Shown here: one piece after another, positions 21,911 to 33,764 of the stretch
Layout of the letters: each line of letters opens with the position of its first letter
Numbering within the stretch: position 1 is the stretch's first letter
Assembly (NCBI GenBank): GCA_037176885.1
Contig: JAWWNJ010000186.1
Location: forward strand, 1 to 64,000
Reading direction: 5' to 3'
DNA: 64,000 nt
Origin: Favolaschia claudopus
Lineage: Eukaryota; Basidiomycota; Agaricomycetes; Agaricales; Mycenaceae
Program-made: the position numbers and the translations under genes
The notes under the pieces: generated by a model
Databases searched by the model: none
Told to the model about the DNA's origin: nothing
What the model saw: the letters and a program-made list of their open reading frames with translations, nothing else

Positions 21911-22760
21911 TGCTTGTATCTAGATTCCGGTTCAGGTTACGATTGGCACTTGTGGAGCCAGTTTCATCTTAGGCTTTAAGCCGTAGTGTCAGTTTGACGT
22001 CGCCGATCAATGACTCGAAAACTTGGACAAGAAGTGGCATAAAAAGTTGCGCATCTACTAAGCAAACTCCCCGATACGTAGCTGAGACACCCGCGGAAAA
22101 TTCTGTTTGAACAAGGCGGGTCATTGCCTTTCAGCATCAGAAATGAACCGAGAATACGAGTCACAGCGAAGCTTTTTGATGCTTGATAGATTTTGCGATT
22201 TAGAGCGATAGAATTTGCATCGGCCACCTTCTCTTGGGTTAGTCGTGGTCTTCGCAGATGCTCTCGCCTGGCGTCCTCTTCTCTTGGGTGCCTTCTCGTG
22301 CATCCTCGCGCCCACGACCAGGAGATCAGCCGGATAAATTCCCGGCTGTCTTCTCCTCACCCAGACAGAACTATGGCTGCCCCGTCTGGAATATATTTGA
22401 GTGCCTTGCGAAATTCGAATGAAGCGACAGTCACAAGAACACATGCAGCCTCCTCGTAAGCTTGAAGTGTTAAATGCAATGCAACTCATATTCCTTCACT
22501 TAAGTCGCCGTCAGGGATATGCATAGAGTAGGTTGTATATACATATAAGTAAGCACATAAGTAAGTACATACCTATCGCGTCCCCGACTGAGGTGAATCC
22601 TTTAGGCCCCGATCGGGTGCGGCGCTTCACGAAAGTGACGAAGCGTATGTACAAGTCCACGCTCCGTCAAGTCACATCAGTCACCCGGAACATTTCGTTC
22701 CGAGTGAACGCGTGGCAATTGTTACAGCGGTTCCGGAAAACGTTTTTCTGTTTTTTTTTT
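21911..22760. other. Unassigned, no gene recognised
   Basis: Open frames occur on both strands (for example minus 22121-22489) but without recognisable motifs. The region lies upstream of the surviving RNase H fragment, yet no further reverse transcriptase motif was seen. The LINE is therefore truncated at about 21910. Confidence 0.4.
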
Positions 22761-22762
22761 CT

Positions 22763-22991
22763 CCACTTTCCGACTTTTGATTGCAGTGATATGATGGACT
22801 TTATTTGGAGATTTCGCCCGGATGCCGAAAACTTTGCTGCACTCCGACACCTTGCACCGATTTTCCGAGGACATGCCGGATTCCACCTGCCATTGCGTGG
22901 CCGGGTGGTCGCCGCTGGTAGCCGACACTAGCCGAGGCGATCTTTCCAAAAATGGTGCATCATATCAGTGCAATCAAAAGTCGGAAAGTGG
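22763..22991. mobile_element. Inverted-repeat MITE, 229 bp
   Basis: CCACTTTCCGACTTTTGATT continuing to GCAGTGATATGATG at the left is repeated inverted at 22955-22991. No convincing target duplication. It touches the next element at 22990. Confidence 0.65.
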
Positions 22992-23617
22992 GGGAGCTTG
23001 CTCAGGACCCCCGACAACCAGCTTTGATGCCTGTCCGCAAAAATCCGGATTTTGGGACATCTTATCCGGACCCCAAATGGGGAAAATCTCATCCGAATCC
23101 GAACGTGGCCTCCCCCAGGTCGATGTTTTATCCGAACTGTCGACCAGGCCTCAGAAAATGAGCTAAATTCACCAGAAAATCGGAATTTTGTTCTTCTACA
23201 GCTCGAATGGTCCCTCGGCTCTCAGTGACTGAGTGCAGGCTTCATTTTGCTCCGGGTATCATTTCCATGTGGCGGAAAGCGGCAGGCCTGCGCCGTTTTA
23301 GCGACCAAAAATACCCTGAATCGGGCAACGATTGTGACTTGCCGTGAGAGTGCACTAAATGTTAGCGATTTGGCCCGAAACTCTGCCGCTTTGGTGGAGT
23401 TGGCCGCAGGTTCCCGCCAAAGCCGTCTCCAAGCCGTCAAATGGCCGTCCGGCCTCATGTTTTATCCGAATGTTCGACCAGCCCCAGCCGTGCCAAATGT
23501 CGATTTCTCATCCGAATTGGCTCAGGGTGCCGGCGATTTTGGAGCATGTCTTATCCGAATTGAAATTTTGGCGGGCAGGCATCAAAGGTGGTTGTCGGGG
23601 GTCCTGCTTGCTCCCCC
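22990..23617. mobile_element. GGGGGAGC..GACCCCCGACAACC inverted-repeat element, 628 bp
   Basis: Left end GGGGGAGCTTGCTCAGGACC and right end the inverse with small gaps; the repeat continues as CCCCGACAACCA and TTTGATGCCTG. Internal TTATCCGAAT blocks recur several times. It is the fullest copy of the family also seen at 240-441 and 16401-16515. No target duplication could be fixed. Confidence 0.7.
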
Positions 23618-23787
23618 TTTTTGATGTGATGGAGCGATGTATATCAGATTTTGATGAATCAATGTTCTGAGTGATCCTGTCAAGCTCCGCGCGATCCTCG
23701 AGACATGCCAGCTGATGCAACGTGATGCGCGCGTTCCGAGCGATACACATCTACAGCGCGCGTTACGTGTGCCTTTTGCCTCCTGCC

Positions 23788-24554
23788 AGGCCCCCGGTCA
23801 CTACCTATTGACCCGGTACGTTTTTTGCGACTGATATCCGTTGATTTACTCTACGAATTTCGGCCGCCTGGCGTTGATTTACTCTAAAATGGACCAGGGT
23901 AGCCAGTTTCTGGGGGAAAATGGCACTTTGGCTCAATTTTTTTTGCTGCACGGTTTTTGGGACCTTTAATTACCTCAAGGCTCCAACCATTTAGTTTCCG
24001 TTTGCGAACTTTGGCAAATCAAACGGAAACGGTTAGGAAACAGTTTATAACTGTTTAAAACTGTTTTAAACGGATGAATTTCCGGGGTGTTAAATTGGGC
24101 GTACCTAGAGGTGAGTCGGCATGTTTTGTTCCCCTTCTTCTCGCGACCATTACCCCAGCAACCCCTCGATGTCCTCACATGGGACCGGAGCCAATATGAA
24201 ACCCCAAATCCGCGCCCAGAAGTCGTCCAGTTTCCTCATTTGGACAAAGGTCGAGCATCCCAAGCTGCAAATAATGAGCTATGGAGCAGAGATTGTCTAT
24301 GGAACTGTGTCAAACCTTTGTGGTGGAACTACCAGTGAATTTTACTACCATTTGCAAAGTTCTGTGTACTGAAAGGCAGTTGATCCAGCCCAACCGTTTG
24401 AACCGTTTACAAACAGTTTACAAACAGTTTCCGACTTCGCGGTAAATGGAAACGAAAACGGATATTACGGTTTAAAAACGTTTGCAAACGGAAATGGTTG
24501 GAGCCTTAATTTACTCCACAGCGGACCGGCTCCATAGGTAGTGACCGGGGGCCT
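23788..24554. mobile_element. hAT-like MITE with 8-bp duplication, 767 bp
   Basis: TIR AGGCCCCCGGTCACTACCTA is perfect over 20 bp at both ends, with the 8-bp target duplication CTCCTGCC (23780-23787, 24555-24562). A second inverted repeat element is nested inside. Non-coding. Confidence 0.85.
23977..24507. mobile_element. Inverted-repeat element nested in 23788-24554
   Basis: Left AAGGCTCCAACCATTT with GTTTCCGTTTGC, right the inverse with small differences. The inside is full of AAACAGTTTA/AAACGG words in both orientations. Exact borders and target duplication are uncertain. Confidence 0.6.
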
Positions 24555-24831
24555 CTCCTGCCAATCTCCTGCAGCTCGACGGTGTATACATGGCCGCACA
24601 TGGCCGTCAAGAACCTCGCTCGTCCCCCTCGCACGATTGTTTACGACCGTGATAGAAGCACTACTGCCTCGACGGCATATCTGTAGCTGTTGAAATAGTC
24701 TAAGCTTTGTGAAGTCCACCTGCGCGGCCTTTGTTTGAATTGCTGCTGCCTCGGACCAATCTAAATGAATAGTCGTTCAGATCTGACGCCTCTTGGCCGA
24801 GGCCCTACAAGGCAAGAGGTCGCAGTCTATA

Positions 24832-25307
24832 GTGTTGCCGTCGAGTCGAGTCCAACCCGAGTTTGGAATCGACTCGCAGATCGAGTCGGCCAACTCGCAC
24901 GCAACTCGGTCGGTCCGAGTCGGCCGAGTTCGGACTCGAGTATGGTCGAGTTTGGTCTCCCAAAAAAGAAAGTCGACGAATTCTGGATGCTTTTTGCTGG
25001 TTATTTCGAGCGAGTCGATGTCCAGCTACCTGGAAATACATTATCTCCAAGAGCCTTGGGTTTCAACGCAAAATCTGTGTGTTTCTCTTCCCTCGACACG
25101 GCCGTCGGGATAATCCGAAGAATCCCACGGCTACTGACATCATACGTTGGAGTCATCCTCAATATCACGTTCAACAACATTCTGCTGGCTCTTGGCGGGT
25201 GGGAAACTCGGACGTCAAACTCGAGTTTGCACTCGTGTCAACTCGCATGATCGAGTCGCGGGCGAGTTTGCGACTCGAATCGAATCGACTCGACTCGGCG
25301 GCAACAC
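24832..25307. mobile_element. TA-flanked element with GTGTTGCCG..CGAGTCGA ends, 476 bp
   Basis: Ends GTGTTGCCG and inverse CGGCAACAC, flanked by TA (24830-24831, 25308-25309). Many CGAGTC/GACTCG words lie in both subterminal regions. A fragment of the same end is at about 13991-14002. Confidence 0.6.
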
Positions 25308-25384
25308 TAGGGTGGGTTTACGTTTGCTGATGGAGATCTGCGACCTGGGTCCGATTGAGAAGGTGTTGAGGTTGCCGGTGGGGA

Positions 25385-25480
25385 GGCTGGATGGCGCAGC
25401 GGTAACCATCCCCCACGGTCCGGCCACGTGCATTTTGCCCAAGGTCGCAGGTGGCAAGGCAGGTGGAGTCCCCGCCGTAT
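25385..25480 (+). other. tRNA-like sequence with Pol III A box, possible SINE head
   Basis: TGGCGCAGCGG at 25392-25402 matches the Pol III A-box consensus exactly, in a tRNA-like setting. A good B box was not found downstream (only GGTGGAGTCCC near 25464), so a functional promoter is doubtful. Confidence 0.25.
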
Positions 25481-25913
25481 CTAGACACTCCGAGATTCCG
25501 CCGCGCCGATTTCGGCAATCCACCTTCACGTGACCACACAGGCACCTGATCGCCCCCGATCGTGTCACTCATGCCAAGCGGTAACGCGCCAGAACGCGCC
25601 GTTTGGAGAGAACATAGGGCAGCCGAATGATTAACAATTAGTGATACAGTCAATGTAATGCTATGGTGCCGCTCACTTAGTCACCGCTACTTTTGTACAG
25701 AAATTGATGGCCCATTGATCTCATCAGGGAAAAATCTGATTTGACACAGAGGCGGAAGTCCGGTGCGAGCTCCCTTCGTAAGCCTCTTCTCCATCGTTTG
25801 GCATAGTTCTGAAACTATCATCTCAGGTACGCGCCACCAATGCAGGCCGTCTTCAAAAAGCAGACTCACGGAGCCCTGTTCGATGCTAGTCTCTCAAAGC
25901 CAGACTTTAACTA

Positions 25914-26158
25914 CTGTATACTTTCGACCAAAGGTTCACGGGGTGTCACCCGTCACCTTCATTGTTCACTGGACAAATAGTTCACAGCACGGCAAATTAC
26001 CCGATATGGTAGGCCGGCGACAGCCGGCCCGAAGTTTTTGACGTTTTTTGCCCTTTTTTGGACGGAAAATGGGTGCGTCACCCGTCACTATGTTCAAAGT
26101 TGTTCAGTTCACAGGTGCCCGTCACCCGTCACCTGAACCTTTGGTCGAAAGTGTACAG
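25914..26158. mobile_element. TA-flanked MITE, 245 bp
   Basis: Inverted ends CTGTATACTTTCGACCAAAG (one mismatch) with TA at 25912-25913 and 26159-26160. GTTCAC and GTCACCCGTCAC blocks lie inside both ends. Same family as 13224-13478. Confidence 0.8.
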
Positions 26159-26619
26159 TATAAGAGCTCGTAAGGTAGGGGGCATACAAATACGGTTACC
26201 CCACGTGACCGTACATAACATGCCCATATTCCTCGAGACGCTCCTTTGCATGAATCCACAATTGTTTTTCAGCAATCCGGCTCTACAGTTTCGTTTAGAA
26301 CAGTCCAAAGGGTCCGTGTAAATATTCTCGAAGATTATTCTGGAGATCTGAAGGACTAAGTAGTCTCTGAAAAACCTGCATTTGTGGTATTTGAGGAACT
26401 GTTCTTTCAAATTTGGACATTTTGCAAGGGGCTACAATGATAAGAAATTTCCATATTTGGAGGGGGGGGAGGGGGGGTCCCTCGGCCTGAAAAAAAAACC
26501 TTCATGGTGAATTTTGGAATTCAACTCCAAGTGTTGTGTACAGCAATCACACGCCAGAGATTGTGTTCCACAGTCTCATTTAGGCATCTTCCAACACCAG
26601 GGACCAACCGGGGTACCAT

Positions 26620-27015
26620 TATGTTGCCATTATGACTGTTGGCTCATCGCAACTGCTCTCGGCAGCCTCGACTGTCAATATGTATGCTGTTGTTTTGTCT
26701 TGAAGGACGACGGCCTTTCGTTGTCATTTGCAACTCAACACTCAGAATGAGGATTCTTCAAGGCGTGATCAGCGATCAGCCACTGAAAATATTATCGTAC
26801 GGCCTCAGGCGCACCACAAATATGAAGCAAGGTGTCAGAAACTACTACCAGTACATACATTTACCTCCCTCCACCCATACCTCGGCAGCCAGAGGGCCGA
26901 AAGGCAGTTTTGATCGCGTGTTTCCCCATTTGGGAGGGGGAGGGGGGGTCCCTGATTTCTCTGAGAAAAAAAAAATCGAGGTATAGTATGGATTTCGCGA
27001 ATTTGATCCCCCTTG
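26620..27015. repeat. Diverged inverted paralogue of part of the B repeat unit
   Basis: Matches, in reverse orientation, the stretch 32765-33720 of the first B unit, but lacks the 502-bp hAT-like MITE: it reads straight through GTTGGC at the insertion site. It has an extra G-rich segment of about 60 bp near 26919-26979. A useful empty-site witness. Confidence 0.75.
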
Positions 27016-27043
27016 AGTTACATCCTACCAGATGCAATACATA

Positions 27044-27410
27044 CAGTTGCGGCAAAATCAATTTACTTACCAAATAAGGAAATTTGCATCAAAACCGCTC
27101 TACCGCACAGCAAAACCACCACAGGCACGCTGAAATGGCACAAAGGGCCTGTACTCCTGGAGTTGAGCCGGTCTACGCACAAAAAACAACCGGATTCGTC
27201 ATGTTTCTCACTGCTTTTGGCTGCACTTTATGAGACAAAGTTGCTGCTTATCCCGGCGAAACCAATACAAAGACGCCAGTTTTTCTACATCAGGAACAGG
27301 CCAGCAGTTCTTAGTATTCTTATCAACTTACCGCTCGCAAAAAACGAGCAAAAGGAGCGAATTGACGAGAATTTCCTTATGTAGTAAGTAAATTGATTTT
27401 GCCGCAACTG
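27044..27410. mobile_element. Tc1/mariner-like MITE, 367 bp
   Basis: TIR CAGTTGCGGCAAAATCAATT plus TACTTAC, perfect over 27 bp, flanked by TA (27042-27043, 27411-27412). The repeat continues, with a small gap, into AAGGAAATT. No transposase; any open frame across it is unlikely to be real. Confidence 0.85.
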
Positions 27411-28213
27411 TATTTTATATGCTATATTGACACTTTACACACGTCTGGGGGGCTCAATGTGCCCCGTATTAGCTCGGAGATGTTGCTAACAAAAACTGCT
27501 TGGTGTTCATGTTGAGCCGCAGACCGGCAATCCACCTGGATCAAATAGTGCCGAGCCTTTGCCGGGACTTGCCGGGAAAGTTGGGGCTCCCAAATAGACT
27601 CTTTCTCATTGGGAACCCCTTAGCCGAGAGTTTGGGGTTCCCAAATAGAATTATCCTGGTCGATCCGCTATCTTCGGTGATGTTCGCAACCTTCCGTAAC
27701 GCTGGTAAGTAAGAGAATCGCATTTTCCAGAGCTCCTGCGTCGCTGGAGATGGTCAGAAGCTCGCAAACATTGCTGGTTTGCGAGATAGCCCTCCAAAAT
27801 CGACCCCAGATTTACCCTATCGGCCGGACGGACCTATGGGGGAGTAGCCGGGGGCCTGCCGGTGAGTGTGTCCAGGATGAAATGCCATTACGCACAAAGT
27901 GTGGGACTCCAGCGCTAGGCAATTATCCAATAGGGTGTTTCAGATATCTCGATTTTGGTCCAACTTTGAGTCCGACTTTGGTTCCAACTTGGTCCCAACT
28001 CGAGGTCGGATTTCAGAAGTTGCGATCAAAGTTGGAACCGAGAACTTTGAAACACCATTGCCCAATTTCTTCACAAGGTTGCAAAGAAATTGCGCAACTT
28101 GGAGGGCGTGGGATCAGAAATAGGCACCTCCCAGATAGATTCGGAAGACACTCGGGGTAAGTCCGTAGGACATATGCACCCAAGTCAGGTAATGCTCACA
28201 GATTTTGGAGCTA

Positions 28214-30927
28214 ATTACAGCTCTTTGCAAAGTTAATGGCACCTCTCCTTTTTTTTTATGAAAAGAAAGCATTTCAAACCACCAATCTTAGACTTCTTGT
28301 ATCCGCCTCAAATCTCATCCAAATCACTTGGTTGTAGGCTTGTTTGAAAGGGGCAATGCCGGGCCTTCCGGCCGGCGGCAAGGCTCCGGCTTTTCTTCCG
28401 AAATGTGATCGCATCATCGTGGAGGCGGCCGGCATCGTTGGCAACCTAATTACTTCGTTCTGAGTCAGTTTTGATCCAATTCCGAGGCTGCCAAGGGGTC
28501 CTGCACTCGGAAGGAGCATAGGAGTGAGTCTGCAATCTCACCTTTTGAAAATATATCCACGCAACGGCACGGCATTGATTTTAATCCTCAGCTCAGTAAT
28601 TTCATTTTTGCCGCATTGCCTTGTGCTTGCCTTGCATTTTGAGATTGCACACCTGATTGCCTATGCTCCAACTCCCGAATCTCCCAATTTCAAGACATTC
28701 TGACGAGGCATGACTGAGCTGTGCGACTTCCAACCATCCAGCCCCGCCCGATCACAGAAAATTGAGAATCATGAAGCTATGGAGTTAGACGACAATTTGG
28801 GTATGGAACGATAGCGCCGCTTAAGCGCTTTCAAAGGAGCCCACTAACGCCAGGATTGGTCTAGGAGTGAGTGAGAAAGAAGTGAAGTAAGTTCGGAGGT
28901 TCAAATTGTTCTTTATTTACAAAGTGATCGGAGGTGCCATTAACTTTGCAAACGGCTGTAATTAAGCGCATTGGTTGACTTTCCATAAGGCATATCTTAT
29001 TTTGTGCATTTTCCGAGGGTGCCAGCGACCATGCCGTGAGAGAAGCTACCCCAATAGATTTAATTCTAACAACCTTCCATGAGTAATATAAAATTGGGAG
29101 CGGCATTTTCAAATTCAACCACCCAAAGTAAACCACAGTCGCATGGTGGCGAGTTCTTGACGCGTTTGGACGCGTCTCGACGCGTTTTTCAGAGCCTGGA
29201 GTGATCATCATGGTCAATTAATTCATTGCATGTTGGTTCACCAACTACCAAGGCACCGGAAGACTTCAGTGAAGTGAAAAGGTGATTCATATTGACAGCT
29301 GAGCTCTATCTCGGCCGTAGTTACCTCAAAAGCACACAGGAATGCGCTGGTCGCGTGTGTGCCGAAGTCCCGCCATATGTTATGCCGCCATCGAAAGTGT
29401 GTCGTGTGTCGTAAACGCGTTTTAGAACGTATAATTCATGAGGAATAATCTGAAGAGGGGGGTAGGACCCGAATAGATTCTTAAAGTTAAAGCTTTGCAC
29501 AATATTCTAAATGAGATCTGAACCCGATGGGGTCCCGACAGCTGTCTCGGGACGGCGGTGATTCAGTGGCGGAAACAGTCAAAATAATGTAAAAACATTT
29601 TTTAATGCTCATGGAAAGTCAACCACTGTTAGATACAGATACGATACGGCCCTCCAGACCCATGATACGACATGCATATAATACGATACGCAAAATTTCG
29701 TATTAATATCATATGTGGACCGCACTAATTTGTCAATAGAATTGACGGGCCGCTTCGCGGCTGCCAGAACAGGGCCGAGACATAGTTTGAGTGAAACGCA
29801 AGACGAGACCAAGCATACTACAACGGAGCATAGCTCCAAGAGCAAAGCTCGCTGCAGGGACGAGTCAAAGTGGAACTGCACCCCAAACCGAGCTAGGCAG
29901 AGTGGAAAAGTCAAGGAACAAAGCTGTCAGTACACACCGGTGAACGGACGGCCGCTACCTCTCTGAATGAGTCAGAGGCCATTCGCGGCCACTCTACCTC
30001 CTCATATGGTCCAGGATAAACTCCTTGGTGGTCTTTCCTCCGCATACTTCTACTCTACATACTCGTCCATCGTCACCGTCCTCCAGCTTGAATCTCCTCA
30101 GCGCGACGTACAGTCCATGATCCATGCGATCAATGTATGGGACCTTGCCGACCTTCAGCGCTCTGATTCAGTAATTAGGGCTGCTCGTAATGGCCTCCCA
30201 GTTCCATACACAATCACCTAAACACGAACAAACAGGAACAGTTTATTACACCAGCTCAGAGGCTTCCCACGCTTGATCCTCTGGCCAAAACACTCCGCTG
30301 GCTCACCCGTTTTGCGGGCTTAGGCCGAGCCTCCCGCGCTCCACCCACCCACATCATACGCACGCTCCATCTCGCAGTCTGTGTCCCACGCAGAGGGTCA
30401 ACGTGCGCTGAGACAGTGATTTTGACGCAAGAAATGAAGCCATATATGGACTAGTTACACACTGTTTTCAATGGATGCTTCGTCTGGTCGTGGGGCGAAG
30501 GGATGCACGCGAAGGCACCCAAGAAAGCAGACGCCAGTCGAGGGCATCACGAGAGGCCACGACTAACCAGACCCCCGGTCACTTCACCAAAACCCGGTCC
30601 GCAAAATTTCGTCGATTTTGGTTGTTTTACTCTAGATTTTTGGCACTGATGGCGCTCGCGGCCGAAGCAGAACGATACCTTTGGCACGGCATCCATTCCA
30701 GACTTCGCGAAACGGTTGAGGAGCGTCTTCTCGCACAGGATCCTACTTCTCGCGAAGATGTATCGCAATCATCGAAGCGAAATTTCGCCGCGGCCGATTT
30801 GACTCTGAACTTGACTCTGACGAGTCTGATTCGGATTCGTCGGACTCCTCTTCAGACTCAGACTTGGACTCTGAGACTTCCGACAGCAATTCCCCTGGTC
30901 CTCTCCTTCTTCCTCCCCTCGAACCGC
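28214..30927. repeat. Array segment P, copy 1
   Basis: Starts at the left terminus of the MITE 28218-28958. It contains featureless DNA with a GTATCG-word block (29636-29705) and two short open frames (29715-29966 and 29967-30221, plus strand, unrecognised), then the N-terminal part of a gag remnant. It occurs again at 37920-40633. Confidence 0.9.
28218..28958. mobile_element. TA-flanked TIR element at the left edge of P, copy 1 (741 bp)
   Basis: Left CAGCTCTTTGCAAAGTTAAT continuing to GGCACCTC, right the inverse with two mismatches near the end, with TA at 28216-28217 and 28959-28960. Its left end lies only 4 bp from the point where P copies 1 and 2 stop matching. Second copy at 37924-38664. 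Confidence 0.7.
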
Positions 30928-31558
30928 TCCCGCTGCCGCCAAATCAACCCCAAAACCCACAGCTGCTAGCGAATCCGTCGACGAAGTCGGTGATCTCATC
31001 AAGCGCATGAGTCGCATTAGTATCGAAGATCCGGAATATTCGTACCTTTATTGGCAGTCTATCAAGAAAGATTCCCAAGCAGCCGATTGTCTTCGCAAAC
31101 CGAATCTTAACATCGCTCAGCCTCCTCTCTCTCCCAATAACTTCAGAAACAATCAATTCGTACCTCCAGGCGGTCAGAATCCGCGTCTCAACACTCGTCC
31201 TGAAGATCGTCATTGCTACGGCTGCGGCGAGAATGGGGATTGCACGAAGATTCAAGAAGTCGTTGCCCGAGGCGATTTGAAGCGAGGAGAACGTGGTACT
31301 GTCGAATGGCCGGTGGTCGTTTGCTTCGTCGCTTCGGAAATCAAAACGAGACTTTAATCGATGCCTACAATCGCCAGCGCCAGAACGTACCTGCTGCTCC
31401 AGCTGCCCAATCCCACTTTGCTTTCACTTCCAAATCCCCAATCCAGTCTTGCAATAGCCTTGAGACGATTCCAGAAGAGTCCATGTTGCTAATCTCGGCT
31501 CCAGATCTTCGGAGTGATGGCCGGGGCACTGAGACCACAGCACCACATCACTCCTAGA
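30475..31558 (+). pseudogene. Ty3/gypsy gag remnant spanning P and the first B unit
   Basis: Starts MDASSGRGAKGCTRRHPRKQ, soon broken by stops. An acidic serine repeat follows in another frame (DSELDSDESDSDSSDSS, near 30800). Then come DLIKRMSRISIEDPEYSYLY and a knuckle-like HCYGCGENGDC that lacks the usual histidine spacing. After a shift near 31310, RRFGNQNETLIDAYNRQR runs to a stop at 31558. Several frameshifts; no downstream pol. The P/B boundary (30928) falls inside this remnant, so all later B copies carry only its 3' two thirds, except the second P copy at 40181-41264. Confidence 0.75.
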
Positions 31559-32093
31559 AGATCTGGTTTGGATCTGGTGCAGTTTCGCGGAGACTGCGCT
31601 CGGTGACTTTCGTCACGTTCGTCACGGTTCGTAACAACATGTTACGCTGTATCTCCAGCAAAAAGATTGCCAGTGGTAGAACACCTGCAGCACCTGTATA
31701 TATTGAAAGAGGTGCTGCGAAACAAATGAATATTGTCAAAATCGTTCCCTAAATTTTTTCGCCGCATTTGAACCCCAATTGAGTCATGTACCTTCAGGTA
31801 ACTCAGGCCAAATTCAAGAATTCAAAAAGATCTGGGAGGGAGGAGTGAAAAGCAAATATCTGGAACATTACTGAGCCCCAGCAGCTCATTACATACATTC
31901 AAGGTCGTTAAGGCTCCCCCGGCAGTGTCTGAGCATACTAATAGTGCCGGGTATGGTAAGCATGTTTTCGCCTCTTCACTTTTTTGTATTTCATTCCATG
32001 GTCCGCTGTAATTTGACGTGTGAAGATGTTTGTATCAGTGACCGGTAATCCACTGTACTGGACTTCGAGGACCAAAATGCAACCAAACGGACC

Positions 32094-32282
32094 TTGTGCG
32101 CACCTTGAATTCATACATTAAATACATCGCATTCGGAGGGCTCGCGGTATGGAATGTATGATACCGTCGCCCGTCTTCTCTCTCTAGCATATCACCTCTG
32201 TGGTCGTCGTCGTCGTTGTGCGCACCTTGAATTCATACATTAAATACATCACATTCGGAGGGCTCGCGGTATGGAATGTATG
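32094..32282 (+). repeat. 67-bp direct repeat pair within unit B
   Basis: TTGTGCGCACCTTGAATTCA starts both copies (32094 and 32216, period 122 bp). One mismatch (TCGCATT versus TCACATT). Repeated in every B unit at the same offset. Confidence 0.85.
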
Positions 32283-33193
32283 TCACCGTAAGTATATTAC
32301 GGTGTATTAAGTATACGGCATGTATGATACATTGGCTTATACTAGTAAAGAATCATATTTCAAGTTTTCGAAATTTTATCTGAAGGGATAAGAGAGAGGG
32401 ACGCTCAACGATACAAAAATGGGTTTCCCGTATCAATGATACAAAAGTCCATCAATCCATCAAAAAGGCTACTCTGGCGGTCTTAGTGAGAGATTTGCTT
32501 CGATTTGCCCCCGAGTACTCTGTACAAGCCAACACACACCCGATTCAACACTATTTATCACAATCCTGAACATCCCTCGAGGTAATATAGGAAGTCGATG
32601 CACTCTGATGACTTTCCTTTTTTGGAAATTGTCTGGCGAAGAACCATAAAATTGTTCTGAACATTGGGATTTCTGGAACAATGGGTGGTTTGGACGCCTA
32701 CAAGGTTGACTGGGGCTCGTATGAGCATGCCTGTGTACAATTGAAGTAGCATCAATGTTGTTTGACACTGTTCTGCAAGGGGGATCAAATTCGCGAAATC
32801 CATACTATACCTCGATTCGATCAAAACTGCCTTTCGGCCCTCTGGCTGCCGATGTATGGGTGGAGGGAGGTAAATGTATGTACTGGTAGTAGTTTCTGAC
32901 ACCTTGCTTCATATTTGTGGTGCGCCCGAGGCCGTACGATAATATTTTCAGTGGCTAATTGCTGATCACGCGGATGACTACCGGATTTGGATTTCGAGTG
33001 CAACTTCCAGTATCACCGGACATTTCGGTCGGTATTTGCGTGTTTCTATGTGCATGATGCCCCCACCCTGAAGAATCCTCATTCTGATTGTTGAGTTGCA
33101 AATGACAACGAAAGGCCGTCGTCCTTCAAGACCAAACAACAGCATACATATTAACAGCCGAGGCTGCCGAGAGCAGTTGCGATGAGCCAACAG

Positions 33194-33695
33194 CAAGAGT
33201 GCGCCGGTGTTTAAACCGGCGACCTAGGGCCGGTTAGTTAGTCCGGCCGCCAGGCCGGGAACAAAAAATCTTTGACCCCCTAGTTTGTGGGTCAGAACGC
33301 AATCCCGGAGGTGCTTAGAAGCGCCTGGTTATGCTATGAAGTGATGAAATGAGTCCTTGCTTGAAACATCAGTCCCGGACACAGTTTTGGTAACAATGTG
33401 TTCATGTTTGGCTCTGCCTCTGGATTAGAAGTGTTGTCCGGGAGGTTCCTCCCTGAGTAAAAAGGACTTAATGGATGCTAAACCCATCCTATAGATGATT
33501 TGAAGTTGATTTGGACACATTTTGGACGTCCAGTTGGTCCGTTGAAAGTTCAGCAGCGCACCGGTAACTAAAGCGTGAGAGGATATCACCGTATACGGTG
33601 CGTGGGAACGCTTACGTAGTATGTTAGTCCAGTCGCCGAGCTGGACCAAACAAAATCGGCCCTATATCTTTTTTTAGAATGCCGGCGCACCCTTG
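33194..33695. mobile_element. hAT-like MITE in unit B1, 502 bp
   Basis: TIR CAAGAGTGCGCCGG / inverse of CAAGGGTGCGCCGG, and a perfect 8-bp target duplication GCCAACAG (33186-33193, 33696-33703). The paralogous locus 26620-27015 preserves the empty site with one copy of the octamer. Copies in other units: 36600-37101, 42900-43401, 46306-46807, 49712-50213, and truncated 53118-53222. Confidence 0.9.
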
Positions 33696-33764
33696 GCCAA
33701 CAGTCATAATGGCAACATAAACAGGTTTCATCAGTTTATGCAGCTGAACGGTCGTAAAATCGAT

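Noticed and set aside
24863..25330. 155-residue plus-strand frame
   Set aside because: It spans the GACTCG-rich TIR element 24832-25307; composition follows the repeats and no domain is visible.
27013..27384. 123-residue open frame
   Set aside because: It lies almost wholly in the TIR element 27044-27410 and reads through its terminal repeats.
27934..28054. Small MITE with GGTGTTTCA ends
   Set aside because: An inverted pair with TCTCG..TTCCAACTTTGA-like arms is visible, but no target duplication and several mismatches; left uncalled.
28274..28519. 81-residue minus-strand ORF (two copies)
   Set aside because: It lies within the TIR element at the left of P; the only difference between copies changes its protein, and it shows no motif.
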